A DNA stretch of 10,398 bases from Xenorhabdus miraniensis. Lineage in GTDB: Bacteria > Pseudomonadota > Gammaproteobacteria > Enterobacterales > Enterobacteriaceae. The stretch lies in NCBI RefSeq assembly GCF_002632615.1, contig NZ_NITZ01000046.1:1-10398 (forward strand), written 5' to 3'. Of this stretch, positions 1 through 6,713 are shown one piece after another. A model generated the notes under the pieces. The model was not told where the DNA came from. It was given only the letters and a program-made list of their open reading frames with translations, and ran no database searches. Each line of letters begins with the position of its first letter. The stretch's first letter is position 1. Made by a program: the position numbers and the translations under genes.

Positions 1-16
1 ATAGCTTGAGGTCATC

Positions 17-532
17 ATGAAAAAAAGCATATTAACGGCTGTATTATTGGTTCTGGCGGTTGTCTATATCGTCTTTGCCAACGGAATTGTGCCGTTTGGT
101 AAGGATACAACAGAGCGGAATACAATTGCTTCGGAGACAATTGTTTCAGAGACAATAGCTTCGGAGAAAATAGCTTCAGAAAAGGCGCCTGCTCAGCAGA
201 TTGATGTTCTGACCGAACAGAGCCGTGTTGCGGACTATCTCCGTCAGCATCACACATTACCGGGCTATTACATAACAAAGAAACAAGCCCGTCGCCTTGG
301 CTGGAATGCCCGTGAAGGCAATTTATGTGAAATTCTGCCGGGACGGGCAATTGGCGGTGATCGGTTCGCCAACCGTGAGAATAAACTGCCGACAGAATCT
401 GGCCGTCACTGGTTTGAAGCCGATGTGAATTATCGGTGTGGGCACAGAGGCAGCGATAGGTTGCTCTATTCTAATGATGGCCTTATTTATCTGACGGTTG
501 ATCACTACAACAGTTTTACCCGGCTGGAGTAA
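17..532 (+). CDS. Exported barnase-family ribonuclease
   Basis: A 171-residue guanyl-specific-type ribonuclease of the barnase family, expected to cleave RNA outside the cytoplasm. Residues 1-22 are a Lys-Lys start plus a hydrophobic run that acts as signal peptide or membrane anchor. Residues 36-55 are a tandem-repeat linker. The catalytic domain runs from about 65 to 171. Barnase landmarks are visible: YITK (K88), LGW (94-96), the general base E134 in FEADVNY, R144 and R148 in the RGSDRLLYSNDG segment, and the general acid H163 in VDHYNSF. Its only cysteines, C104 and C141, could form a disulfide, which fits an oxidising compartment; Bacillus barnase has none. The ATG at 17 is preceded by GAGG with good spacing. 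The barstar gene starts four bases after its stop. All catalytic residues are present, so it is probably active. Whether it is nutritional or an antagonistic toxin cannot be told from sequence. Confidence 0.92.
   Translation: MKKSILTAVLLVLAVVYIVFANGIVPFGKDTTERNTIASETIVSETIASEKIASEKAPAQQIDVLTEQSRVADYLRQHHTLPGYYITKKQARRLGWNAREGNLCEILPGRAIGGDRFANRENKLPTESGRHWFEADVNYRCGHRGSDRLLYSNDGLIYLTVDHYNSFTRLE
122..181 (+). repeat. Four 15-bp in-frame tandem repeats in the RNase linker
   Basis: Four consecutive 15-base units encode T-I-A-S-E, T-I-V-S-E, T-I-A-S-E and K-I-A-S-E between the signal segment and the ribonuclease domain. The units differ at a few positions. Because the unit is a multiple of three, gain or loss by slippage changes only linker length. 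The encoded stretch is Ser/Thr/Glu-rich and probably a flexible spacer. Confidence 0.85.
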
Positions 533-536
533 TGAT

Positions 537-806
537 ATGAAAAAGGTGGAATTCGACTTTAGCCAAATCCCGGACTTGAGCACTTTTTATGATGAATTTA
601 AAGAGCGCTTTGATCTTGGGGATGATTTCGGTGCTAACTTGGATGCGCTGTGGGATGCTGTGACGGGAGGGATTCAGTTGCCGGTTGAAATTAATTTCAT
701 CAATTTAACGTCACAGAAACAAGTGCGTTTTTCAGCATTGGTGCTGTTGTTTGAAGAAGCAGAAGAAGAGCTGGAAGGGGAATTACGGTTTAATGTGATG
801 GATTAA
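537..806 (+). CDS. Barstar-family ribonuclease inhibitor
   Basis: An 89-residue barstar-like protein, close to the usual length of about 90, expected to bind and block the barnase-type enzyme encoded just upstream. The hallmark NLDALWDAVTG at residues 34-44 supplies D36 and D40, matching barstar D35 and D39, which plug the barnase active site. The ATG at 537 is chosen because GGAG lies seven bases upstream, overlapping the end of the RNase gene; an in-frame ATG at 498 would add 13 unrelated residues and has no such site. The protein has no signal sequence, so it protects the cytoplasm from the RNase before export. The four-base gap to the RNase stop implies co-transcription and probably coupled translation. 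E. coli has a barstar homologue, YhcO; here the cognate RNase is retained beside it. Confidence 0.93.
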   Translation: MKKVEFDFSQIPDLSTFYDEFKERFDLGDDFGANLDALWDAVTGGIQLPVEINFINLTSQKQVRFSALVLLFEEAEEELEGELRFNVMD

Positions 807-826
807 GATTTACCTTGTTGTTGAGA

Positions 827-851
827 CTCCTCGCTTGCTGGAGGCGGGGAG
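827..851. terminator. Possible hairpin after the barnase/barstar pair
   Basis: CTCCTCGC at 827-834 pairs with GCGGGGAG at 844-851 (one G-U pair) around a nine-base loop. It sits 20 bases after the barstar stop, which suits a transcript end, but no T-run follows on either strand. It is a weak terminator candidate. The rest of 807-973 shows nothing recognisable. Confidence 0.3.
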
Positions 852-973
852 CCATGTGGAAAAGAAATCAAATACCTTGCAGGAGTTTATTGTTATTACC
901 TTCGAGGCAAGGCTCAAAGATAAATATATCGCAGATTAACAATGTCACGCTTATTATGTAAATCTGCGGATAA

Positions 974-1927
974 TTATTTATTAATCACATAACTTTCATC
1001 ACCAGAAAAATAACGCTCAATATTTTTAAATGCGCTTTCGAAATAAATGTCATAACAGCTTTTGGTGACATAGCCAATATGTGGGCTGCACAGTACGTTA
1101 TCTCGCTTTAATAAAGAGTGATTGGCATCCCAAATCGGTTCAATATCAAAAACATCCAAGGCGGCAAAACCCGGCGTTCCTGAATCGAGGGCTTTTTCCA
1201 ATGCACCGGCTTCTATCAATCCAGAGCGAGCTGTATTTACTAATACTGCGGTAGGTTTCATTTTAGTTAAATCAGCAAATGTGATACCCCCTGCGGTTTC
1301 TTTGACTAACCGTTGGTGTAAGGTGATGACATCTGAAGTCTGGAAAAATGCTTCTCTCGAGTCTGGAACGATTAATCCCTCTTGACGGGCTTGATCTTGA
1401 GCACGGGAAGATCCCCAAACCTGTACTTTCATGTCAAAGGCTTGCGCATACTTGGCAACAAGTTGGCCTATTTTGCCATAACCGACTATGCCAAGTGTTT
1501 TTCCTGCCACGGTATCGCCAAATTCAGTCTGCCAGTGGCCTTTTTTCATGGCTTCTACAGAAGGCACAAATCTGCGTATGGAGCTTTGAATTAGTAGCCA
1601 GGTTAATTCGGCGGCGGCAATCGGTGAACCCAAACCTTCAACAACGGCAACGCCCCGTTGTTTGCACAATGCCAGATCGATATTGTAAGCCACCTTTCCT
1701 GTTTGGCTGATCAGTTTTAAATGGGGAGTTTTAGACAAAAATTTCTCATCAATCAGTGTTCTTTCACTGATCAATATCAGGGCATCAGCCTTGGATAATA
1801 ATTCTTCTGCTTTAGGATCACGGTCAAGAGCACCCAGACAAACTACCTGAAAATCACTGTTCTGGTACAAAGCTTGAAGGTGTTTTGTAGCATGTTGATA
1901 ATCATCAGGAATAACGACTAACGGCAT
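974..1927 (-). CDS. D-isomer-specific 2-hydroxyacid dehydrogenase
   Basis: A 317-residue cytoplasmic NAD(P)-dependent oxidoreductase interconverting a 2-oxoacid and a D-2-hydroxyacid; the substrate cannot be assigned. The family layout is complete: a split catalytic domain (about 1-105 and 285-317) around a Rossmann domain with GYGKIG at 149-154. The catalytic triad is R234 (in NTARSG), E263 (in FDIEP) and H283 (in SPHIGYVT). The ATG at 1927 is preferred because AAGGA lies eight bases upstream of it; the ATG at 1936, three codons earlier, overlaps that same site. The gene is flanked by unrelated genes and seems to be a single transcription unit. No clear promoter was seen in 1937-2083. Some family members act on glyoxylate/hydroxypyruvate, D-lactate or phosphoglycerate; length and sequence do not clearly fit SerA or LdhA. 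Confidence 0.9.
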   Translation of the reverse strand: MPLVVIPDDYQHATKHLQALYQNSDFQVVCLGALDRDPKAEELLSKADALILISERTLIDEKFLSKTPHLKLISQTGKVAYNIDLALCKQRGVAVVEGLGSPIAAAELTWLLIQSSIRRFVPSVEAMKKGHWQTEFGDTVAGKTLGIVGYGKIGQLVAKYAQAFDMKVQVWGSSRAQDQARQEGLIVPDSREAFFQTSDVITLHQRLVKETAGGITFADLTKMKPTAVLVNTARSGLIEAGALEKALDSGTPGFAALDVFDIEPIWDANHSLLKRDNVLCSPHIGYVTKSCYDIYFESAFKNIERYFSGDESYVINK

Positions 1928-2083
1928 TTGAAACATCCTTTATGTAAATTTTCATGATGTAGGGGGAACAGGGTGAAAATCATTAAAGGCTATCTCATTT
2001 TTCGTTACTTATCTGTAGCATTTAGCCCAAAGTGTTAACTTAAACTGTTCTGATATGACAATGAGGAAGGTATAGAAGGAAGT

Positions 2084-2110
2084 ACCGCCAATCCTCAACG
2101 AAATGGCGGT
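2084..2110 (-). terminator. Probable terminator of darP
   Basis: ACCGCCA (2084-2090) and TGGCGGT (2104-2110) form a 7-bp GC-rich stem ten bases after the darP stop. Read on the minus strand, the 3' flank is pyrimidine-rich but has only short T-runs, so termination may be imperfect. Confidence 0.5.
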
Positions 2111-2120
2111 GGAAAAAATA

Positions 2121-2657
2121 CTAAGCGGATTCCGATAACTCTTTCAGGTATTGGAACATCTGGCGGTAAGATTTCGGTGGCTTGTTGGCCGCCTTCTCTT
2201 TTTTGGCGTTGCGGACCAGTGTACGAAGTTGCTGGCGATCCGTATGTGGATACAGCGCCACGACTTCTTCAAGCGCATCGTCGCTTTCAAGGAGTTTGTC
2301 ACGTAGCTCTTCCAGTTTATGCAGAATAACAACTTGCTGGTTGTGACGGTTTTTCAGTTTATCCAACGCAATCGTGATTGGTTCAGGATCACGGGCACGC
2401 AGTAGCTTTCCAATTAACTGCAATTGACGGCGGCGGCCTTCACGTTTGATTTTTTGTGCCAGTTCAATGGCTGCCAGCAAATCTTCATCCAGTGGAATCC
2501 GCTCCAGTTGGCTTTTGCTGAGTTCAACCAGCTCTGTGCCTAATTTTTTCAGTATTTCAGCATCCCGCTTGATTTCACTTTTACTGACCCAGATTATCTC
2601 TTCTTCTTCCTCTTCAGCAGGATAATTGTTGAGCCAATCTTCAGGCTGCTTTGCCAT
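2121..2657 (-). CDS. darP: Dual-action ribosome maturation protein DarP (YjgA)
   Basis: A 178-residue highly charged helical protein of the YjgA/DarP family, which binds late 50S ribosomal precursors and helps maturation of the peptidyl transferase centre. An acidic run, E15-E20, is followed by the family segment [20 protein letters not shown] and Lys/Arg-rich helices; the C-terminal part contains [16 protein letters not shown] and the basic [16 protein letters not shown]. The ATG at 2657 has AAGGAAAA upstream at proper spacing. It is divergent from pmbA, the same arrangement as in E. coli, supporting orthology. Nothing appears truncated. Confidence 0.95.
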   Translation of the reverse strand: MAKQPEDWLNNYPAEEEEEEIIWVSKSEIKRDAEILKKLGTELVELSKSQLERIPLDEDLLAAIELAQKIKREGRRRQLQLIGKLLRARDPEPITIALDKLKNRHNQQVVILHKLEELRDKLLESDDALEEVVALYPHTDRQQLRTLVRNAKKEKAANKPPKSYRQMFQYLKELSESA

Positions 2658-2761
2658 AATTGTTTTCCTTCTAAAAAGGCCGGATAAGGTGTGTTTTGGA
2701 GCATGACCTATCGTCCGGTGGGTGTTAACATCCTAATATTGTGTATTGTAACTGGGAAAAT

Positions 2762-2813
2762 TGCCTGATTACCACCCGGCATTCATGTCATGAGCCGGAC
2801 GGAGGCATTTTTT
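2762..2813 (+). promoter_or_regulatory. Terminator-like nested hairpin in the pmbA leader
   Basis: An outer TGCCT/AGGCA pair (2762-2766 / 2803-2807) encloses an inner CCGGC/GCCGG pair (2776-2780 / 2794-2798) and is followed directly by six T (2808-2813). It has the layout of an intrinsic terminator and ends 42 bases before the pmbA ATG. A weak sigma70-like pair lies upstream (TTAACA 2725-2730, TGTAAC 2747-2752, 16-base spacer), which would put the hairpin near the start of the transcript. It could be an attenuator, or a terminator isolating pmbA from upstream reading. The internal bulges make its strength uncertain. Confidence 0.5.
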
Positions 2814-2855
2814 CTGACGAATTCTCTCTTTAATTCATTGGATTACGGTTAATTA

Positions 2856-4199
2856 ATGATAGTTACCAATCAACAAATCGCAGAGCAACGTAAGCAACTG
2901 GAAAACGCAGTCGCTCATGCTCTGGAATTAGCGAAAGCCGGTTGTGATGCCGCAGAAGTTGCGGTCAATAAAACCACTGGGATTAGCGTCAGCACGCGTT
3001 TCAGTGAAGTCGAAAATGTTGAATTTAACAGCGATGGCGCACTGGGAATCACTGTTTATCATCAGCAGCGCAAAGGCAGCGCTTCTTCAACCGATCTCAG
3101 CCCAGAGGCAATCGCCCGTACTGTTCAGGCTGCAATTGATATCGCTCGCTATACGTCTCCTGATCCTTACGCAGGCCCTGCGGATAAAGAGCTGTTGGCA
3201 TTTGAGGCTCCGGAGTTGGATCTTTTCCATCCTGCGGACTTGGATGCAGATACGGCCATTGAATTGGCGGCCCGTGCTGAACAAGCCTCATTGCAGGCAG
3301 ATAAGCGCATTACCAATACCGAAGGGGGGAGTTTCAACAGCCATTATGGCATTCGGGTATTTGGCAATAGCCATGGCATGCTGCAAAGCTATTGCTCAAG
3401 CCGTCATTCAATGTCGAGCTGTGTGATTGCTGAGCAAGATGGCAACATGGAGCGCGATTATGCTTATACCATAAGTCGCCATTTTGACGAGTTGAAATCC
3501 CCTGAGTGGGTTGGGCAGGAGTGTGCCCGTCGTACGCTTTCCCGTCTGGGAGCGCGTAAACTGCCAACGATGAAAGCGCCTGTTATTTTTTCTGCGGAAG
3601 TGGCAACAGGATTATTCGGTCATTTGGTTGGTGCGATCAGCGGTAGCAGTATCTATCGTAAATCTTCTTTCTTGTTGGATAGTCTGGGCAAACAGATTCT
3701 GCCTTCATGGCTGACGATTGAAGAGCAGCCTCATTTGTTGCGAGGGCTGGCTTCAACACCATTTGACAGTGAAGGTGTGCGTACAACGCCACGCGATATT
3801 ATCAAAGATGGGATTTTGCAGACGTGGCTGCTGACTTCCTATTCTGCCCGTAAGTTGGATATGACGAATACAGGCCATGCGGGCGGAATTCATAACTGGC
3901 ATATCGCAGGTCAGGGACTGGATTTTGCGGGTTTGCTGCGTGAAATGGGAACCGGCCTGCTCGTTACTGAGCTGATGGGTCAAGGCGTTAGTGCAGTCAC
4001 TGGGGACTATTCCCGCGGCGCATCCGGTTTTTGGGTTGAAAACGGTGAGATCCAATACCCGGTCAGTGAGATCACCATTGCAGGCAATTTGAAGGATATG
4101 TGGGCGAATATGGTGACAATCGGTAATGACACTGAAACACGCAGTAATATTCAGTGTGGTTCAGTATTGCTGTCGGAAATGAGTATCGCCGGTCAATAG
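2856..4199 (+). CDS. pmbA: PmbA/TldE subunit of the TldD-TldE metallopeptidase
   Basis: A 447-residue protein nearly colinear with E. coli PmbA (TldE, about 450 aa). With TldD it forms a heterodimeric cytoplasmic protease; TldD carries the zinc site, while TldE contributes to the chamber that receives unfolded peptides. It is known for removing the leader of microcin B17 and for degrading CcdA. Recognisable conserved blocks are [19 protein letters not shown] near the N terminus, [20 protein letters not shown] in the middle, [10 protein letters not shown] at 339-348, and the C-terminal [20 protein letters not shown]. The start is the first ATG of the frame; the upstream ribosome-binding site is weak. 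tldD is not in the window. It is a core gene, but relevant to the nearby peptide operon because TldD/TldE can process leader peptides. Confidence 0.97.
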   Translation: MIVTNQQIAEQRKQLENAVAHALELAKAGCDAAEVAVNKTTGISVSTRFSEVENVEFNSDGALGITVYHQQRKGSASSTDLSPEAIARTVQAAIDIARYTSPDPYAGPADKELLAFEAPELDLFHPADLDADTAIELAARAEQASLQADKRITNTEGGSFNSHYGIRVFGNSHGMLQSYCSSRHSMSSCVIAEQDGNMERDYAYTISRHFDELKSPEWVGQECARRTLSRLGARKLPTMKAPVIFSAEVATGLFGHLVGAISGSSIYRKSSFLLDSLGKQILPSWLTIEEQPHLLRGLASTPFDSEGVRTTPRDIIKDGILQTWLLTSYSARKLDMTNTGHAGGIHNWHIAGQGLDFAGLLREMGTGLLVTELMGQGVSAVTGDYSRGASGFWVENGEIQYPVSEITIAGNLKDMWANMVTIGNDTETRSNIQCGSVLLSEMSIAGQ

Positions 4200-4215
4200 G
4201 GATACTCAATCAACA

Positions 4216-4246
4216 ACAGCCAGTTTGGTGTAACCGGGCTGGCTGT
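4216..4246. terminator. Hairpin between convergent pmbA and rnk
   Basis: ACAGCCAG (4216-4223) and CTGGCTGT (4239-4246) make an 8-bp stem with a small inner GGT/ACC pairing. It occupies the 50-base gap between the pmbA stop and the rnk stop, where a bidirectional terminator is expected. T-runs are lacking on both sides, so the call rests on position and stem. Confidence 0.5.
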
Positions 4247-4249
4247 GAG

Positions 4250-4660
4250 TTAGCGGTGATATTCACCTGCGGCTTCTGGTTGATAAATTATTTCTAATAC
4301 TTTTACTCGTGTCTTTTCGCCGTTAGGTAATTTCCAGCTGATTTCATCGTTCACTCTCAGACCCAAAAGTGCAGCACCCAAAGGAGCCATAACGGACAGA
4401 TGTTTGGTGCTGTCTTTCAGGGATGCCGGATAGACGAGTGTGCGGACACGTTCTTCATTGCTGCCCAGATCAATAAAACGAATTTCACTGTTCATCGTGA
4501 CAACATCGGCAGGAATGTCGGGTGGAGACACAATTTCCGCTCTATCCAGCTCTTCATTCAGGGCAACTGCAATGCTGGTGTTAGCAAATGCAGGTTGTTC
4601 CAACAAGGAATCTAAACGTTCGGCATCCAGTTCGTTGATAATAATTTTAGGTTTTGTCAT
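4250..4660 (-). CDS. rnk: Rnk, regulator of nucleoside diphosphate kinase / RNAP-binding GreA-like protein
   Basis: A 136-residue protein, the same length as E. coli Rnk. It has a short N-terminal helical region (1-45) and a GreA/FKBP-like C-terminal domain (about 50-130), with the conserved block [20 protein letters not shown] at 88-107. Rnk binds RNA polymerase in the secondary-channel manner of Gre factors and was named for effects on nucleoside diphosphate kinase levels. The ATG at 4660 is chosen over an in-frame ATG at 4708: GGAG lies seven bases upstream, and the protein then begins [12 protein letters not shown] as in known Rnk proteins; the longer form would be translated from inside the leader hairpin. 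Confidence 0.95.
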   Translation of the reverse strand: MTKPKIIINELDAERLDSLLEQPAFANTSIAVALNEELDRAEIVSPPDIPADVVTMNSEIRFIDLGSNEERVRTLVYPASLKDSTKHLSVMAPLGAALLGLRVNDEISWKLPNGEKTRVKVLEIIYQPEAAGEYHR

Positions 4661-4686
4661 ACCACGCTCCAAATTAGACTCAATAC

Positions 4687-4726
4687 AAAATAACACCCCG
4701 CATCGCAAGGAGGGGGGTGTTATTTT
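4687..4726 (-). promoter_or_regulatory. rnk leader hairpin (terminator-like)
   Basis: A perfect 13-bp inverted repeat, AAAATAACACCCC (4687-4699) and GGGGTGTTATTTT (4714-4726), with a 14-base loop. It ends 26 bases upstream of the rnk ATG. On the minus strand it is a GC stem followed by a T-rich flank. A terminator-shaped leader has been described upstream of rnk in gammaproteobacteria (recalled as the 'rnk leader' motif). A candidate promoter further upstream (TATCAT with a weak TTTTCA) would place it in the 5' UTR. It may also serve as the terminator of the upstream racemase transcript. Confidence 0.6.
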
Positions 4727-4865
4727 CGAAGTGATTAAAATGATATTAGGCTGTTCTGTCGTGAAAATAAAGAGATCATGATCACGAACTGTTTTGTGTT
4801 GTTAATGAGATAAAGCTTATTAATACAGGTCAGAAGAATAACCCGATATCATTTGGAACGACTGA

Positions 4866-6098
4866 TTAGGAGCCTGTAACCGCGATTTTTGGGTTAGTTT
4901 CTCCCCAGATGGAAGATAACTCAACAACGTGCATACCGCTCCATTTCTGGACGTCAGACTGAGTGATTTCGTCGTTGCCTTGTTTACCGAAGATCACAAC
5001 TTCATCGCCAGCCTTCACGTCAGGCAGGTCAGTAACGTCTACCATCGCCGTGTTCATGGAAATGCTGCCAATAATTGGCGCACGGTGACCATTGATCAGA
5101 ACATAGGCTTTGTTTGACATGTTGGAACTTAAGCCATCAGAGAAACCAACTGGCAGGTTAGCGAGTTTGGAATCACGTTTCAGGATGTAAGTGTTGTCGT
5201 AGCTAACACCATTACCTTTAGGGTATGACTTGACAGAAGCAACACGGGTTTTAACTTCAATCAGCGGCTTGTATTCTGGATGACTGGCGGTCAGAATGCC
5301 GTAAAGTGCACTACCAACGCGTACCATATCAAATTGTGCTTCTGGGATGCTCATGGACGCAAAAGAGCTTGATGCGTGCAGCGTGATTTCATCTCTTTTC
5401 AGGTTGGCGGTTTTGATCAACCAAGAAGTTTGTTCTGTGAAGTTCTTGATGCTCGAACGGATTACATTCAGATCGCTGATAGCATGGTGGCTCATTATGC
5501 CGGTCAGTTTCAGGTTAGGTAACTGAACGATTTTCAGTGCGTCTTGTTGACCTTGCTCAGTTTTCATTTCCAGACCGTTACGGCTCATGAGTCCGGTGTT
5601 CAGTACCAGATGAACGCGAATTTGTTTGCCATGTTTTTTAGCGAGAGCATCAACAGCTTGAGCCTGTTCCAGATCACCGACCATTTCTTCCATGTCATAG
5701 CCCAGTGTACTTTCAATTTCACTTATATCCGCAGTGCGGACACGCAGTAATTGTCCTTTAAAGCCACTCTCACGCACGATGCGGGCTTCTTCATTACTGG
5801 TAATGCCCACACAAGTTACGCCCGTTTTAATGACAGATGGCATCAGCAAGCCGATACCATGACCGTAGGCATCGCCTTTCAGAATCGCACACATTTTGGT
5901 GCCTTTATTCAGGTTCTTTTGCAGTGTGTGGATATTGTTTTCGAAAATAGTGGGGTTGACTTCAACCCAAGAGTTGTTGTGGGCAGCAACTTTTTGTGCT
6001 TGAGCATTGTCTAAGGAAAGAACAGGCGCAGCCTGAGCAGCACCTTGGCACAGAGTCAGACCAAGAAAAATAGCCTGTGTAGTTTTATTAAAACGCAT
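4866..6098 (-). CDS. bsr: Periplasmic broad-specificity amino-acid racemase (Bsr type)
   Basis: A 410-residue PLP-dependent fold-type III racemase. Residues 1-23 are a signal peptide ending AQA before APVLSL, so it works in the periplasm, unlike cytoplasmic alanine racemases. K74 in KGDAYGHG is the PLP lysine and Y300 in GVSYDNTY the opposite catalytic tyrosine. R119, R121, R173 and N174 (LLRVR; MSRNG) agree with residues I recall as the Bsr footprint in Vibrio BsrV, and length and signal peptide agree too. Bsr enzymes convert many L-amino acids, including basic and long-chain ones, to D-forms that modify peptidoglycan. The ATG at 6098 is chosen because GGAG lies nine bases upstream; the longer frame to 6113 begins with TTG and spoils the signal peptide. 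An ordinary alanine racemase is the alternative, made unlikely by export and footprint. Confidence 0.9.
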   Translation of the reverse strand: MRFNKTTQAIFLGLTLCQGAAQAAPVLSLDNAQAQKVAAHNNSWVEVNPTIFENNIHTLQKNLNKGTKMCAILKGDAYGHGIGLLMPSVIKTGVTCVGITSNEEARIVRESGFKGQLLRVRTADISEIESTLGYDMEEMVGDLEQAQAVDALAKKHGKQIRVHLVLNTGLMSRNGLEMKTEQGQQDALKIVQLPNLKLTGIMSHHAISDLNVIRSSIKNFTEQTSWLIKTANLKRDEITLHASSSFASMSIPEAQFDMVRVGSALYGILTASHPEYKPLIEVKTRVASVKSYPKGNGVSYDNTYILKRDSKLANLPVGFSDGLSSNMSNKAYVLINGHRAPIIGSISMNTAMVDVTDLPDVKAGDEVVIFGKQGNDEITQSDVQKWSGMHVVELSSIWGETNPKIAVTGS

Positions 6099-6113
6099 GA
6101 AGTAAATCTCCAA

Positions 6114-6713
6114 TTTAGGAACTGTACATATAACGTTCTGTTTGTAAGTGCGTCTTAATAATAAATTCTTTTTAATCTAATTTCACATGGTTAACTTATT
6201 GAATGCTAACATTTATTATCAATATAATATTATTTATAAATAGTTAGAGTAATTAACTAAATTAATAGTTTAAACAACTCATTTTTATCTTTGGTGAATA
6301 TTTAGTGATCAGTATTTATTAAGGTTTTTTTATCTTTAGTTGGTTTTTTCGGCTGTTTTTATGTTTGTGCAGAAATATGAGAGCTGATTTGGAGAAAAAA
6401 TAGTTTTGATGTGCTAATCAAAATGGACTGAACAATATAATAAATGGATGCGATGAGGATAAGAGATGGTATCTATGGGAGGAGGGAGGTTTTTTTCAAG
6501 GAAGAGATATTAAGAATCCTCCCCTGCATATCCCTAACGAAAATATTTGGCAGATGTACAGATAATTGCGAGGCGATTTTCCAGTATACAGTGATGTGAT
6601 TATACGTTCTGAAGTTTAGGATTCTGGTAATGAATCCAATAGTTAGATTTCTGTGCTAAACTATGATGTTTTAATTGGCTCTCTCATTTCTCTTAAGCGA
6701 GCAGTATTACGTC
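6114..6713. other. 600-base region without an intact gene
   Basis: An AT-rich gap between the racemase start and the end of the peptide operon. The first 300 bases are strongly AT-rich and must hold the racemase promoter on the minus strand, but no convincing -35/-10 pair stands out. Positions 6410-6619 look like decayed coding sequence (listed separately). From 6620 to 6713, downstream of the exporter gene, no clear terminator is visible. Confidence 0.6.
6410..6619 (+). pseudogene. Possible decayed coding fragment
   Basis: One + strand frame is open for 51 codons (6410-6562), stops at TAA, then continues for 17 more codons to TAG (6617-6619). The translation has a real-protein look, rich in W, Y, G, P and charged residues: RWYLWEEGGFFQGRDIKNPP, then LHIPNENIWQMYR, stop, LRGDFPVYSD. 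There is no start codon before the first stop and no ribosome-binding site, so it cannot be an intact gene. A single C-to-T change (CAA to TAA) could account for the internal stop. The family is not recognised; it could be a remnant of an effector/toxin C terminus or mobile-element gene, or chance. Confidence 0.3.

Noticed and set aside
15..350. Minus-strand open frame of 111 codons opposite the ribonuclease gene
   Set aside because: It is antisense to a well-supported barnase gene, its composition follows the repeats of the other strand, and no ribosome-binding site is present.
2679..2720. CCGGATAAGG and CCTATCGTCCGG resemblance to a REP/BIME element
   Set aside because: The two halves pair imperfectly and only part resembles REP sequence from memory; not enough to call a repeat family.
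4440..4781. Plus-strand open frame of 113 codons across rnk
   Set aside because: It is antisense to rnk, reads through the leader hairpin and has no family resemblance; a shadow frame.
4771..4790. GATCATGATC palindrome downstream of the racemase as terminator or operator
   Set aside because: A 10-bp palindrome with no loop cannot form a stable hairpin and occurs easily by chance in AT-rich DNA.
6484..6523. GGGAGG...CCTCCC inverted repeat considered as terminator of the peptide operon
   Set aside because: The stem is only 6 bp with a 28-base loop, and it lies about 190 bases past the exporter stop; it also falls inside the coding-like fragment.
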